A DNA stretch of 64,000 bases from Mitsuaria sp. 7 (GTDB lineage Bacteria; Pseudomonadota; Gammaproteobacteria; Burkholderiales; Burkholderiaceae_C). The stretch is from NCBI RefSeq assembly GCF_001653795.1, contig NZ_CP011514.1, forward strand, positions 1,844,976 through 1,908,975. The letters run 5' to 3'. This document shows, in pieces, positions 16,939 through 24,571 of this stretch. Position numbers and translations under genes: made by a program. Numbering within the stretch: the stretch's first letter is position 1; every line of letters begins with the position of its first letter. The notes beneath the pieces were generated by a model. It was not told the DNA's origin and did not search any database. It saw nothing but the letters and a program-made list of their open reading frames with translations.

Positions 16939-17950
16939 CGACCTCCACGCGGGGCTGCGTCCGGAGCAACCCCATCAGACGCCGCTCCGCCGCGCTCAGG
17001 CCGGGCATCGCCGGCGGCGTGCTCATCCAGCGCTGCGACGGCAGGGACGCCAACGCTTCCGACTGGCCCCACGCCAGTACCGCGGGATGGATGTACGACT
17101 TGCGGCAGACCGCCACGGTATTGCCCAGTCGCGCGGCGACCTCCTTCACCGTCTGCTTCAGCGCGTCCACCGGCGCGGTGCCGGCGCGTGCGTGGTCCGA
17201 CAGCAGGTCGAGCGCCAGCACGCTTGCATGCCAGGTGCGGAAAACCTTCGCGCTGCACGTCGGTCCGCCGGCGGTGGCGAGCCAGTCGTTGACGTCGGAG
17301 GCATCGATGCGATGGGGCTCGCCGGCCTCGTCCTCGTAGCCGAACAGCTCCTGTCCGGGCAGATCGCGGCAGTGACGCACGAGCGCCGCGACGCGGTCAT
17401 CCCGGACGGCGAGCTGGTGGCGCACGCCGCTCTTGCCGGGGAAGCTCAGCAGCAGCGCGTCGCCCTTGACCTTCACATGCCGGCACAGCAAGGTGCTCAG
17501 GCCGTAGGAGCCGTTGCTGCGCGCGTACTCGCGATGGCCGATGCGCATCCAGGTGCGGTCGAGCAGGCGGACCAGCGCCGCGATGACGCGCTGGCGGTCG
17601 ACGCCGGTATCCCGTAGATGTCGTTGCACCTGCCGCCGCAGCCGGGGCAGGCGCTGGCCGAAGTCCAGCAGCAGGCCGAACTTGTTCTCGCCGCGCAGGG
17701 CCATCCAGTCCGCGTGATAGCGGTACTGCTTGCGGCCGCGGGCGTCACGCGCGGTGGCCTGGATATGGCCATCGTCACGCGTGCAGATCCAGACGTCCTC
17801 GTAGGCCGGCGGGATCGCCAAGGCGCGGATGCGCTGGAGCGTCGATGCATCGCGCACCGGCCGCCCCGCCGCATCGACATAACGGAAGCCCTTGGCTGCG
17901 CGCTTGCGGCGCAGCCCGGGTTCGCAATCGGACACCCAACGCAGTGACAT
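16733..17950 (-). CDS. DNA topoisomerase IB
   Basis: A 405-residue bacterial poxvirus-type topoisomerase that relaxes supercoils through a 3'-phosphotyrosine. The N-terminal beta domain includes GFRYVDAAGRPV and IPPAYEDVWI. Catalytic residues are Arg136 (WMRIGHREYA), Lys about 160-162 (RHVKVKGD), Arg238 and His241 (FRTWHAS) and Tyr286 (CRKSYIHPAVL). About 80 C-terminal residues form a basic Ser/Thr/Pro/Arg tail and overlap the HAD gene by 206 bp tail to tail. An upstream Met (18004) would extend into the structured element, so MSLRWVSD was taken as the start. Confidence 0.92.
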   Translation of the reverse strand: MSLRWVSDCEPGLRRKRAAKGFRYVDAAGRPVRDASTLQRIRALAIPPAYEDVWICTRDDGHIQATARDARGRKQYRYHADWMALRGENKFGLLLDFGQRLPRLRRQVQRHLRDTGVDRQRVIAALVRLLDRTWMRIGHREYARSNGSYGLSTLLCRHVKVKGDALLLSFPGKSGVRHQLAVRDDRVAALVRHCRDLPGQELFGYEDEAGEPHRIDASDVNDWLATAGGPTCSAKVFRTWHASVLALDLLSDHARAGTAPVDALKQTVKEVAARLGNTVAVCRKSYIHPAVLAWGQSEALASLPSQRWMSTPPAMPGLSAAERRLMGLLRTQPRVEVATPAPAPEPAASSRPSSKKPTSRSSGSAAGRARRPSRTKPTGSTTTTTAAAMSTPPRAPRARPATASR

Positions 17951-18025
17951 ACGAGTCCTCCTGCCTTTCACAAGGCAGGCCGCATGCCAAGCCCTCAAGC
18001 GCAAGCTCGAAGTCAGCCACTTCCG

Positions 18026-18101
18026 GTGGGGCCGGAATGATGCGGGAGGTTCGCGGACGCGATGCCTCCTGCATCGTGGAGTGCCCGCGCTTGGCCGAGC
18101 G
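18026..18101. ncRNA. 76-nt structured intergenic element, copy B
   Basis: Gap-free partner of 6550-6625, with seven substitutions. The same hairpin forms: GATGC / GCATC outside and GGAGG / CCTCC inside, with the CGCG-GA-CGCG core. It lies between the start of topoisomerase IB and the end of the sigma-54 activator gene, both on the minus strand. It could therefore be a leader of the former or a 3' element of the latter. The two genomic contexts share no obvious gene function, which argues for a dispersed element or stand-alone RNA. Confidence 0.5.
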
Positions 18102-18118
18102 GTGTTGGGCGGTCTCTC

Positions 18119-19591
18119 TTACTGCGCAGCCTGGTCGGCGGCCGCCGCGTCTTCCGCCGCGTATTCCTTCAAGCGGTTGTAGAGCGTCTTCAGGCTGATG
18201 CCGAGGACGGCCGCCGTCTGTTCCTTGTGGTGCTTGTAGTGCTGGAGTGTGGCCAGGATGAAGGCCTTCTCCACCTGTGCCATCGAGCTGCCCAGCGGCA
18301 TCGTGATCGACGGACCGGAAGACTCCGCCGACGTCACGAAGGCCGGTGCCGTCGCGGGTGCCGCAGCGGTCGGGACGCCCACGCCGAAGCTGGTGACCGC
18401 CGCGGCGGACGAAGCCGTGGACTGCGGATCCACGCCTTCCCCCTTGGGCAGCCATTGCTCGTCGACGACATCGGCCACCGCCATCACATACGCGCGCTGG
18501 ACCGCGTTGCGCAGTTCGCGCACGTTGCCGGGCCAGTGGTAGGTCTGGAGCTGCGCCAAGGCCTTCGCGGTGAAGCGCTTGTTCTTGCCTTCCTTCGCCG
18601 CGATCTGGCGCAGGAAATGGTCGGCCAGCAGCGGCACGTCGTCCAGGCGGTCGCGCAGCGGCGGCATCTCGATCGGGAAGACGTTGAGGCGGTACAGCAG
18701 GTCCTCGCGCAGCTTGCCGGCCTGCACCGCCTGCAGCAGCGGGCGGTTGGACGCGGCGATGACCCGCACGTCGGCGTCCAGCGTCGTCGTCGAGCCCACG
18801 CGCATGAAGCGCCCGGTCTCAAGCACGCGCAGCAGCTTGACCTGCAGCTCCATCGGCATCTCGGTCAGCTCGTCGAGGAACAGCGTCCCGCCGCTCGCGC
18901 GTTCGAAGAAGCCCTCGTGCTGCTTGTCCGCGCCGGTGAAGGCGCCCTTCTCGTGACCGAAGATCTCGCTCTCGATCAGGTTGGGCGAGATGGCGCCGCA
19001 GTTGACCGCCAGGAAGGCCTTCTTGCGGCGACGGCTCAGGTCATGGACGGTCTGCGCGACCAGTTCCTTGCCCGTGCCGCTCTCGCCGTTGATGAACACC
19101 GACACGCTGGTGCCCGCCACGCGCGAGATCTGTTCGTAGATCCGCTGCATCGGCTGCGTACGGCCCCACAGCAGCCCGAAGTGGCCGGTGTTGGCCAGGT
19201 TGGCGTTGAGCTCCGAGACCTCGGCCTGCAGCGCCGCAGGCTTCATCACGCGCGACAGGACACCCTGCAGCTGCTTGATGTTGATCGGCTTGACCAGGTA
19301 GTCGGCCGCGCCCAGGCGCAGCGCCTGGATGGAGGTGTCCAGGCTCGCGTGGCCGGTGATCAGCACGACCTCGGAGTTGGCCACCAGCTGGGGATCCTGG
19401 AACAGCTCCATGCCGTTGCCGTCCGGGAGTTGCAGGTCCAGCAGCACCACGTCGGGCTGCTGCAGCGCAATGTGCCGGCGGGCATCGCGCAGGGTATGGG
19501 CCACCGACACGGTGAATTTCTCGCTCGCGATCAATTCCTGCAGGGTGGCGACGGAATCGATATCGTCGTCCACGATCAACGCATGGGTCAC
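18119..19591 (-). CDS. sigma-54-dependent NtrC-family response regulator
   Basis: A 490-residue activator in three parts. The receiver (about 1-120) has D52 in VLLDLQLPDGNG and K101. The AAA+ domain (about 140-370) has Walker A GESGTGKE (169-176), the sigma-54 contact GAFTGA (216-221) and Walker B-like GGTLFLDELTEM. A Fis-type helix-turn-helix (KEQTAAVLGISLKTLYNRL) ends it after a variable Ala/Ser/Thr linker. Start is GTG with AAGGATG upstream; no ATG suits the receiver fold. The partner kinase is not adjacent. It would act with the RpoN encoded at 4721-6124. Confidence 0.93.
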   Translation of the reverse strand: MTHALIVDDDIDSVATLQELIASEKFTVSVAHTLRDARRHIALQQPDVVLLDLQLPDGNGMELFQDPQLVANSEVVLITGHASLDTSIQALRLGAADYLVKPINIKQLQGVLSRVMKPAALQAEVSELNANLANTGHFGLLWGRTQPMQRIYEQISRVAGTSVSVFINGESGTGKELVAQTVHDLSRRRKKAFLAVNCGAISPNLIESEIFGHEKGAFTGADKQHEGFFERASGGTLFLDELTEMPMELQVKLLRVLETGRFMRVGSTTTLDADVRVIAASNRPLLQAVQAGKLREDLLYRLNVFPIEMPPLRDRLDDVPLLADHFLRQIAAKEGKNKRFTAKALAQLQTYHWPGNVRELRNAVQRAYVMAVADVVDEQWLPKGEGVDPQSTASSAAAVTSFGVGVPTAAAPATAPAFVTSAESSGPSITMPLGSSMAQVEKAFILATLQHYKHHKEQTAAVLGISLKTLYNRLKEYAAEDAAAADQAAQ

Positions 19592-19605
19592 CGGTTCATC
19601 CTTCG

Positions 19606-19649
19606 TTCTGGGAGAGTTCTGGGAGAGTTCTGGGAGAGTTCTGGGGAGT
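19606..19649 (-). repeat. 11-bp tandem repeat in the leader of the sigma-54 activator
   Basis: TTCTGGGAGAG occurs three times head to tail, followed by a degenerate fourth copy (TTCTGGGGAGT). The array ends about 15 bp before the GTG start, so on the minus strand it lies in the 5' leader. It could bind a regulator or vary in copy number and tune translation; this is inference. Confidence 0.7.
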
Positions 19650-19905
19650 GGGGTCACATCGCGGAGTTCAGCGTTTCGTGAACTAGGTCCACTGAACTCG
19701 TCTAACTCATTCTTGCAGCAAGCGGCCAGCTTGCCAGCCCCTTGACGGATTGATTTGAAAAATATTCCGGTGAGCGCTGGTCGATGAGCGTCCATGCGGA
19801 AACGACATGCGAACAACAAGCCCCACAAAACGACACCGGCAGCGGTTCGAGAACCACGCCGGTGCCGGTGAACGGTCTGCGGGACCGCGGAAGACAACGG
19901 GGACG

Positions 19906-20253
19906 TCAGGCATCCCGACGGCGTCGCTGGACCCACCCCACCAAGGCCAAGGCGACGACCAGGGTGAAGAAGTTGCGGATCTCGAACGACGTGCCGGACG
20001 GCTCGCTGTCGGCGTCGATGACGGAGGACGGGCTCGGCGACGCAGAGGTGCCCGTCGACGGCGTCTGGCCCTGCGGGGCGGGACGGACACCGGCGGGAGC
20101 GTGGTGGGAAGGGCCGTTCGCCGGGGCCGCGGCCTCCGGACGGACCAGGGCCGCGAGCTTGGCACCCTCCAGGAAACTGCCGGAGCTTTCCGCGTGGGCC
20201 ACGGTGGCGGCCAACATCAGCGGGATCGCCCAGGCGAGCTTGTGCAGGTGCAT
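19906..20253 (-). CDS. small exported protein with C-terminal membrane anchor and Arg cluster
   Basis: A 115-residue protein. It has a clear Sec signal (MHLHKLAWAIPLMLAATVAHA, cut about residue 21), a Pro/Ser/Ala-rich middle and a C-terminal hydrophobic helix ending RRRRDA. This three-part end resembles protein-sorting tails of the PEP-CTERM or rhombosortase type, but no VPEP or GG motif precedes the helix. AGGAGG seven bases upstream decides the start at 20253. Function is unknown. It is encoded upstream of the sigma-54 activator on the same strand. Confidence 0.65.
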   Translation of the reverse strand: MHLHKLAWAIPLMLAATVAHAESSGSFLEGAKLAALVRPEAAAPANGPSHHAPAGVRPAPQGQTPSTGTSASPSPSSVIDADSEPSGTSFEIRNFFTLVVALALVGWVQRRRRDA

Positions 20254-20405
20254 GAAAACCTCCTGTAATGGAAACGCAGCGCGGCCGGACATCCGCCCGG
20301 TCGTCGCAGTCGCCGAGCGTCCACGCGCGGCTCGCACCAGAGGCAAGCACCGTGCCCGGACGAACGTCCTGTGACGATTTCGTTTCCCGCCAGAAGGTCA
20401 GGAAT

Positions 20406-21215
20406 TCAGCAAAGCAGCGCGCCCAACCCGAAACCGACGGCGGCCGGCAGCATGGATCTCATGACCGATCCACAGGATGAGAACGGCGAATACGCGCAGG
20501 GTTCTGCGTAGCTTGTGCCATAAGGCGAGTGGTACGGCGCAAACGGTGCGGCATACGCCTGCGGGAAGGTCGCAGCGCACGAGTAGGGATTGACGCCCAT
20601 CCAGGAGTTCAATGCCCCCAACTGCGAGTACGAGCGCTGCAGTTGCATCATGGCCGCCTGCATCTGCACGGCCTGGAGCGCTTCGTGCATGTACTTGAAC
20701 GCCTGCTCCAGCTGCTGCTCGGTCGGCTGCTGCTGGGCCGGCTGAACCACCTGCTGCACCGCCGGCTTCTGCGCACCCAGCGCCTGCTGCATCAGCCCGA
20801 TGAGCTGCTGCATCTGCTGCTGCGGGGTGGATTGCTGCTGGACCGGCTGACCGGCGGCCTGTTGCGGTTGGAGCGCCTGCAGCAGGAGCCCGATGAGCTG
20901 CTGCATCTGCTGCTGTTCCGTAGTCGATTGAGCGGCAGGCTGGGCGGAGGGCTGAGGCGGCTTCGGCTGCCTGGGCTGCCCGCCGGGCGCCTGGTTGCGC
21001 AGGTTGTGCGCCCGTCGATCGTCCCGCGCGCGCTGGGGGGCCTGCCATTGGGCAAAGCCTCCTTCCAATCGATCCCGGGCTGGCTCGTACCCGCAGTCAT
21101 CGTCATCGACGGATCCATCGTCGGAGTGGCTCATTTCATCGATCGCGTCCTCGTAGGCATACGCGTGATCGAAGTGGCCCTGCGCCCCCCCTGTCGAAAC
21201 TCCCGATTTGGGCAT
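20406..21215 (-). CDS. Gln-rich protein with repeated QQQMQQLIGL helices
   Basis: A 269-residue protein, start 21215 supported by AAAGGA. The N-terminal 80 residues are acidic and disordered. The middle repeats a helical unit: EQQQMQQLIGLLLQALQ, PQQQMQQLIGLMQQALG and a diverged EQQLEQAFKYMHEALQ. The last 80 residues are Ala/Pro/Tyr/Ser-rich, with a hydrophobic end (MLPAAVGFGLGALLC). No family is recognised. The Q..LL.QLI.ALLQ pattern loosely recalls harpins of plant-associated bacteria; that comparison is weak. Confidence 0.62.
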   Translation of the reverse strand: MPKSGVSTGGAQGHFDHAYAYEDAIDEMSHSDDGSVDDDDCGYEPARDRLEGGFAQWQAPQRARDDRRAHNLRNQAPGGQPRQPKPPQPSAQPAAQSTTEQQQMQQLIGLLLQALQPQQAAGQPVQQQSTPQQQMQQLIGLMQQALGAQKPAVQQVVQPAQQQPTEQQLEQAFKYMHEALQAVQMQAAMMQLQRSYSQLGALNSWMGVNPYSCAATFPQAYAAPFAPYHSPYGTSYAEPCAYSPFSSCGSVMRSMLPAAVGFGLGALLC

Positions 21216-21289
21216 GTCATTCCTTTCGCTGAACTGCAACCCTCCATCGGGGTTCGATAGCGATGTGTCGATCTCGACCCGCCAGCAGT

Positions 21290-22360
21290 TCAGGAAAAGT
21301 TCATCTCGCGTCGCAGCGCCTCGCCGGGGAGAACGGCGGGCACCCGCACGGCGGCGGCGATCGTGAGCGGCAGGTCATCCGTGGCCACCATCACGCGGGC
21401 GCCGGCCGCCAGCGCGGCCAGTTCGCCGATGGACACGGTCGCCAGCAAGACGTGACCCCGTTGAGGCAGCGTCGCGCGGAGTTCGGCCAGGGCGGCCTCT
21501 TCAGCCGGCAGCGCGCACAGCACGACCGCCGTGTCGTCCGCCCAGGCGTCGAGCAGCACATCCGCCGCCGCCGCGAACGCCGCGGGCGGGCAATGGCGCG
21601 CGCCGCCGCCGCCCGGGCACACCAGCACGTAGCGCTGACCGAAACGCAAGCCCGCTTGCTGCAAGGCGTTCCTCATCTGGTGGCTGTCCTTGGGCAGCAG
21701 CCGCAGGCGCGGTCGTTCGTCGGCGGTGCGCATGCCGACGTGCGCCACCAGCGCGAGTTGTCGGAGGGTGTCGTCGCCGCCGGTGCCGACGGTGCCGTCG
21801 GCGAGCAGTTCATCGCTGAGCAGTCCGTGCGCCGGTTCGCGCACATGGGCGAGCGTCAACGGAATGCCTGCCATGCGGCACAACACGGCCGCCGGCAAGG
21901 CGCTCTGGTCCGCAGGCGAGAACAGCACCGCCGCATCGAAATGGCTGCGGCGCAGCTTGCGCACGAGGTGCATCTCGGCGTCGCCGCGCATCGTCGAGGG
22001 CTCCGCGTTCAGCGCCATGGCGCCGCAGGCGGTCCAGGGCGCGTTGAAGGTGAGGACCTCGTCCACCGCCTGCAGATGCGGCCGCAGCGCCAGGGCTTCG
22101 GGCGCCGCGAGCAGCGTCGACTGCGTCCACGGCATCGTCTCGTGCACCGCCGCGAACGACGCCGTCGAGGCCAGCACGCCCGCCACGCCGTCCAGCCGGA
22201 TCAGCAGCACGCGACGCACGTTGCACCAGCGGCGGTGGCGTTCCTCGGCCTGCGTGCCCGCGTCGACCGGCAGCGGTCCGTCGCGCAGGATGGCTCCCGC
22301 CTCGCTCAGCGCCAGAGGGCCGGGGGCGGGGGCTCGCTGCTCGAGGGACGTCGCAATCAT
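21290..22360 (-). CDS. glycosyltransferase family 9 (heptosyltransferase-like)
   Basis: A 356-residue GT-B enzyme of the ADP-heptose:LPS heptosyltransferase family. The N-terminal Rossmann domain opens RRVLLIRLDGVAGVLAS, matching the family start R(V/I)L(V/L)IR....GD. The C-terminal donor-binding half contains YVLVCPGGGGARHCPP, where GGG..R replaces the common PG.....K.WP. About 45 extra residues precede the core. No other LPS core gene is adjacent, so the acceptor is unknown. Confidence 0.85.
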   Translation of the reverse strand: MIATSLEQRAPAPGPLALSEAGAILRDGPLPVDAGTQAEERHRRWCNVRRVLLIRLDGVAGVLASTASFAAVHETMPWTQSTLLAAPEALALRPHLQAVDEVLTFNAPWTACGAMALNAEPSTMRGDAEMHLVRKLRRSHFDAAVLFSPADQSALPAAVLCRMAGIPLTLAHVREPAHGLLSDELLADGTVGTGGDDTLRQLALVAHVGMRTADERPRLRLLPKDSHQMRNALQQAGLRFGQRYVLVCPGGGGARHCPPAAFAAAADVLLDAWADDTAVVLCALPAEEAALAELRATLPQRGHVLLATVSIGELAALAAGARVMVATDDLPLTIAAAVRVPAVLPGEALRREMNFS

Positions 22361-22481
22361 CCCGCAAACGTGGCAAGCGGCATGCCGGACGGAGCGCCAG
22401 CATTGGCGCGGGTTTCCGGGTGATCGCGCGCTCCGTTCCGGTGCGCGTCCCGCCCCTGCCGGCGGGGTGCCGGTCGCGACC

Positions 22482-23396
22482 TCAGCCCGGCGTCAAGGTC
22501 CGCGTGGCCGTCTCGGCGGCCTGCTCCCGCAGGCTGTGGCGTTTCGCGAAAGCCCAGCTCAGTTCGGCGCCCATCAGGAAGACCTGCGTCGAGTAGTAGA
22601 CCCACAGCATCATGACCACCAGCGAGGCGGCGGCGCCGTACGCGGAGCTCACGCCGCTGCGGCCGATGTACAGGCCGATCAGCGACTTGCCCAGGCTGAA
22701 GAGCGCCGACGTGATCAGCGCGCCGACCCAGACGTCGCGCCAGCGCACGGGGACGTCAGGCACCCACTTGTAGATGACGGCGAACATCACGGTGATCAGC
22801 GCGTACGCGAGCGTCCCGTTCAGGATCTGCGCGAGCAGGACGAACTCGGTGCCCAGCCAGGGCGTCCACCACTTGCTGATCGCCGCGAGCGCGGCGCTGG
22901 CCACCATCGAGATCATCGACAGGAAGCCCAGCCCGAGGATCAGGCCCAGCGACAGGAGGCGCTTGCGCAGCAGCGTCACGAGCCCTTGCCAGACCGGACC
23001 GCTGCGCACCATCGGCGCCTTCCAGATCCGGTTGAGCGAGTTCTGCAGTTCGGCGAACACCGAGGTCGCGCCCACCAGCAGCACGATGGTGCCGATCGCG
23101 GCGGCCCAGCCGCCCTCCTCCGGCCGGTTCACGCGCTTGAGCAGGTCCTCGACCGCCAGGGCGCCGTCGGTGCCGAGCAGGCCGGAGAGCTGCTCCATGA
23201 CTTCGCCGCGCGCGGCCTGCTCGCCGAACACCAGGCCGGCCACGCTGATCACGATCAGCAGCAGCGGCGCGATCGAGAACAGCGTGTAGTACGCCAGCGC
23301 CGCGCCCATGCTGGGCGCGTTGTCGTCGCTCCAGCCTTGCGCGGCCTCGCTGACGATGTCGATGGCTTCCTGGAGGGCATGAGGCAGCTTGGGCAT
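22482..23396 (-). CDS. YihY/BrkB-family membrane protein (short form)
   Basis: A 304-residue inner-membrane protein with six helices and the family signature region GAALAYYTLFSIAPLLLIVISV. Typical late motifs are SVFAELQNSLNRIWKAP and SSAYGAAASLVVMMLWVYYSTQVFLMGAEL. It was once called ribonuclease BN, but RNase activity belongs to another protein; the present function is unclear. A second, longer paralogue with an extra C-terminal domain lies at 36592-37953. Start MPKLPHAL was preferred over upstream in-frame codons with no conservation. Confidence 0.9.
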   Translation of the reverse strand: MPKLPHALQEAIDIVSEAAQGWSDDNAPSMGAALAYYTLFSIAPLLLIVISVAGLVFGEQAARGEVMEQLSGLLGTDGALAVEDLLKRVNRPEEGGWAAAIGTIVLLVGATSVFAELQNSLNRIWKAPMVRSGPVWQGLVTLLRKRLLSLGLILGLGFLSMISMVASAALAAISKWWTPWLGTEFVLLAQILNGTLAYALITVMFAVIYKWVPDVPVRWRDVWVGALITSALFSLGKSLIGLYIGRSGVSSAYGAAASLVVMMLWVYYSTQVFLMGAELSWAFAKRHSLREQAAETATRTLTPG

Positions 23397-23583
23397 GCAG
23401 GGCGGCCGCGGCGGGACGCGGCGTTGAGGGATGACGGGGCGGAAGGCATTTCTTTGTCGAGGCAAGGGAAATTCCCGCCCGGCGCCGATGTGCGGGACAA
23501 CCGTCGGGCGACATCGGGGAAGACGGGGGCGGCGGCACGGCGATTGCCTTGAACCTCCTATCCCAACCCACCAGGAGACCCTC

Positions 23584-23925
23584 ATGGCAAGCACCACCAT
23601 CGCTTCCGACCGCGTCGAAGGCACCAAGGTCTACAACGGCAACGGCGACAAGCTGGGCTCGATCGACAACCTCGTGATCGACAAGCGCTCGGGACTGGTC
23701 CGCTACGCGGCGCTCGAGTTCGGCGGCTTCCTCGGGATCGGTACCGACCGGTATCCGATCCCCTGGAACATGCTGAAGTACGACACCAGCCTGGACGGCT
23801 ATGTCGTGCCGCTGCGCGAGGACCAGCTCGAGAAGGCCCCGCGCTACGCGCAGACCGATCGTCCCGAGTACTCCGACGAGTACGGCCGCAAGGTTTACGA
23901 CTACTACGGCGTGGCTTGGATGTAA
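23584..23925 (+). CDS. PRC-barrel domain protein
   Basis: A 113-residue single-domain protein. The PRC-barrel is clear in GTKVYNGNGDKLGSIDNLVI and SGLVRYAALEFGGFLGIG. Such domains bind proteins or RNA or sense stress; free-standing versions in Proteobacteria are uncharacterised. CAGGAG is upstream of the start. It is followed by two strong hairpins. The high codon bias and strong terminator fit an abundant protein. Confidence 0.88.
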   Translation: MASTTIASDRVEGTKVYNGNGDKLGSIDNLVIDKRSGLVRYAALEFGGFLGIGTDRYPIPWNMLKYDTSLDGYVVPLREDQLEKAPRYAQTDRPEYSDEYGRKVYDYYGVAWM

Positions 23926-23933
23926 AAATCCCC

Positions 23934-23957
23934 GGCCCTTGCCTTCAGGCAAGGGCC
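23934..23957. terminator. perfect hairpin after the PRC-barrel gene
   Basis: GGCCCTTGCC-TTCA-GGCAAGGGCC, a 10-bp perfect stem with a tetraloop, eight bases past the stop codon. There is no T-run, so it may be a transcript-stabilising hairpin that works with the terminator 20 bp further on. Confidence 0.6.
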
Positions 23958-23975
23958 ATCGATCCTGCAATGAAG

Positions 23976-24005
23976 AACGCCCCGGGAGACCGGGGCGTTT
24001 TTTCT
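23976..24005. terminator. bidirectional Rho-independent terminator
   Basis: AACGCCCCGG-GAGA-CCGGGGCGTT followed by TTTTCT on the plus strand and preceded by A-rich sequence on the other. It lies between convergent PRC-barrel and CBS genes and can serve both. Confidence 0.9.
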
Positions 24006-24026
24006 TTGGGGGTCGCTTGGGGGCGA

Positions 24027-24482
24027 TCAGGCAGCGTTCGCGCCGTCTTCCGCCGGCCAGTCCCGGATGTAGGCCTTGAGCATGCGGTTCTCGAAGTCCT
24101 GCGCATCGACGACCGTCTTGGCCACGTCGTAGAACGAGATCACGCCCATCAGCTGCCGGCCGTTGAGCACCGGCATGTAGCGCGCATGGCGGCCGAGCAT
24201 CATGCGGCGGACTTCGTCGATCTCGGTCTCGGGCGTGCAGGTCAACGGCGCGTCGTCCATGACGCTGCGCACCAGCCGGGTCCCGACGGTGCCGCCGTTG
24301 CCGACCACCGCCTGGATGACCTCGCGGAAGGTCAGCATGCCGACCAGGTCGCCGAACTCCATCACCACCAGCGACCCGATGTCGCGCTCGGCCATGGTCT
24401 CGGCGGCCTGGGCCAGCGGGGTGTCGGGAGAGACGGTGAAGAGCGTGCTGCCCTTGACGCGCAGGATGTCGGAGACTTTCAT
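24027..24482 (-). CDS. CBS-domain-pair protein
   Basis: A 151-residue protein consisting of two CBS domains (Bateman module): MKVSDILRVKGSTLFTVSPDTPL to FREVIQAV, then VRSVMDDAPLTCTPETEI to VISFYDVAKTVV. Such modules bind adenosyl nucleotides and act as energy sensors. Start is MKVSDIL; upstream in-frame residues cross the divergent promoter region. It is divergent from metY, 89 bp apart. Confidence 0.9.
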   Translation of the reverse strand: MKVSDILRVKGSTLFTVSPDTPLAQAAETMAERDIGSLVVMEFGDLVGMLTFREVIQAVVGNGGTVGTRLVRSVMDDAPLTCTPETEIDEVRRMMLGRHARYMPVLNGRQLMGVISFYDVAKTVVDAQDFENRMLKAYIRDWPAEDGANAA

Positions 24483-24497
24483 GGCCGCGAGAGAGAA

Positions 24498-24514
24498 ATG
24501 TTGACTGCCAACAT
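24498..24514. promoter_or_regulatory. inverted repeat between CBS and metY genes
   Basis: ATGTTG-ACTGC-CAACAT, a perfect 6-bp dyad with a 5-nt spacer, lies 16 bp upstream of the CBS start and 58 bp upstream of metY. An operator for either divergent gene is plausible; no factor is identified. Confidence 0.4.
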
Positions 24515-24571
24515 AGCACACAATGCCCGGCGCCAGACACGACTGGACACCATAACAAGCAGGAGACACCC

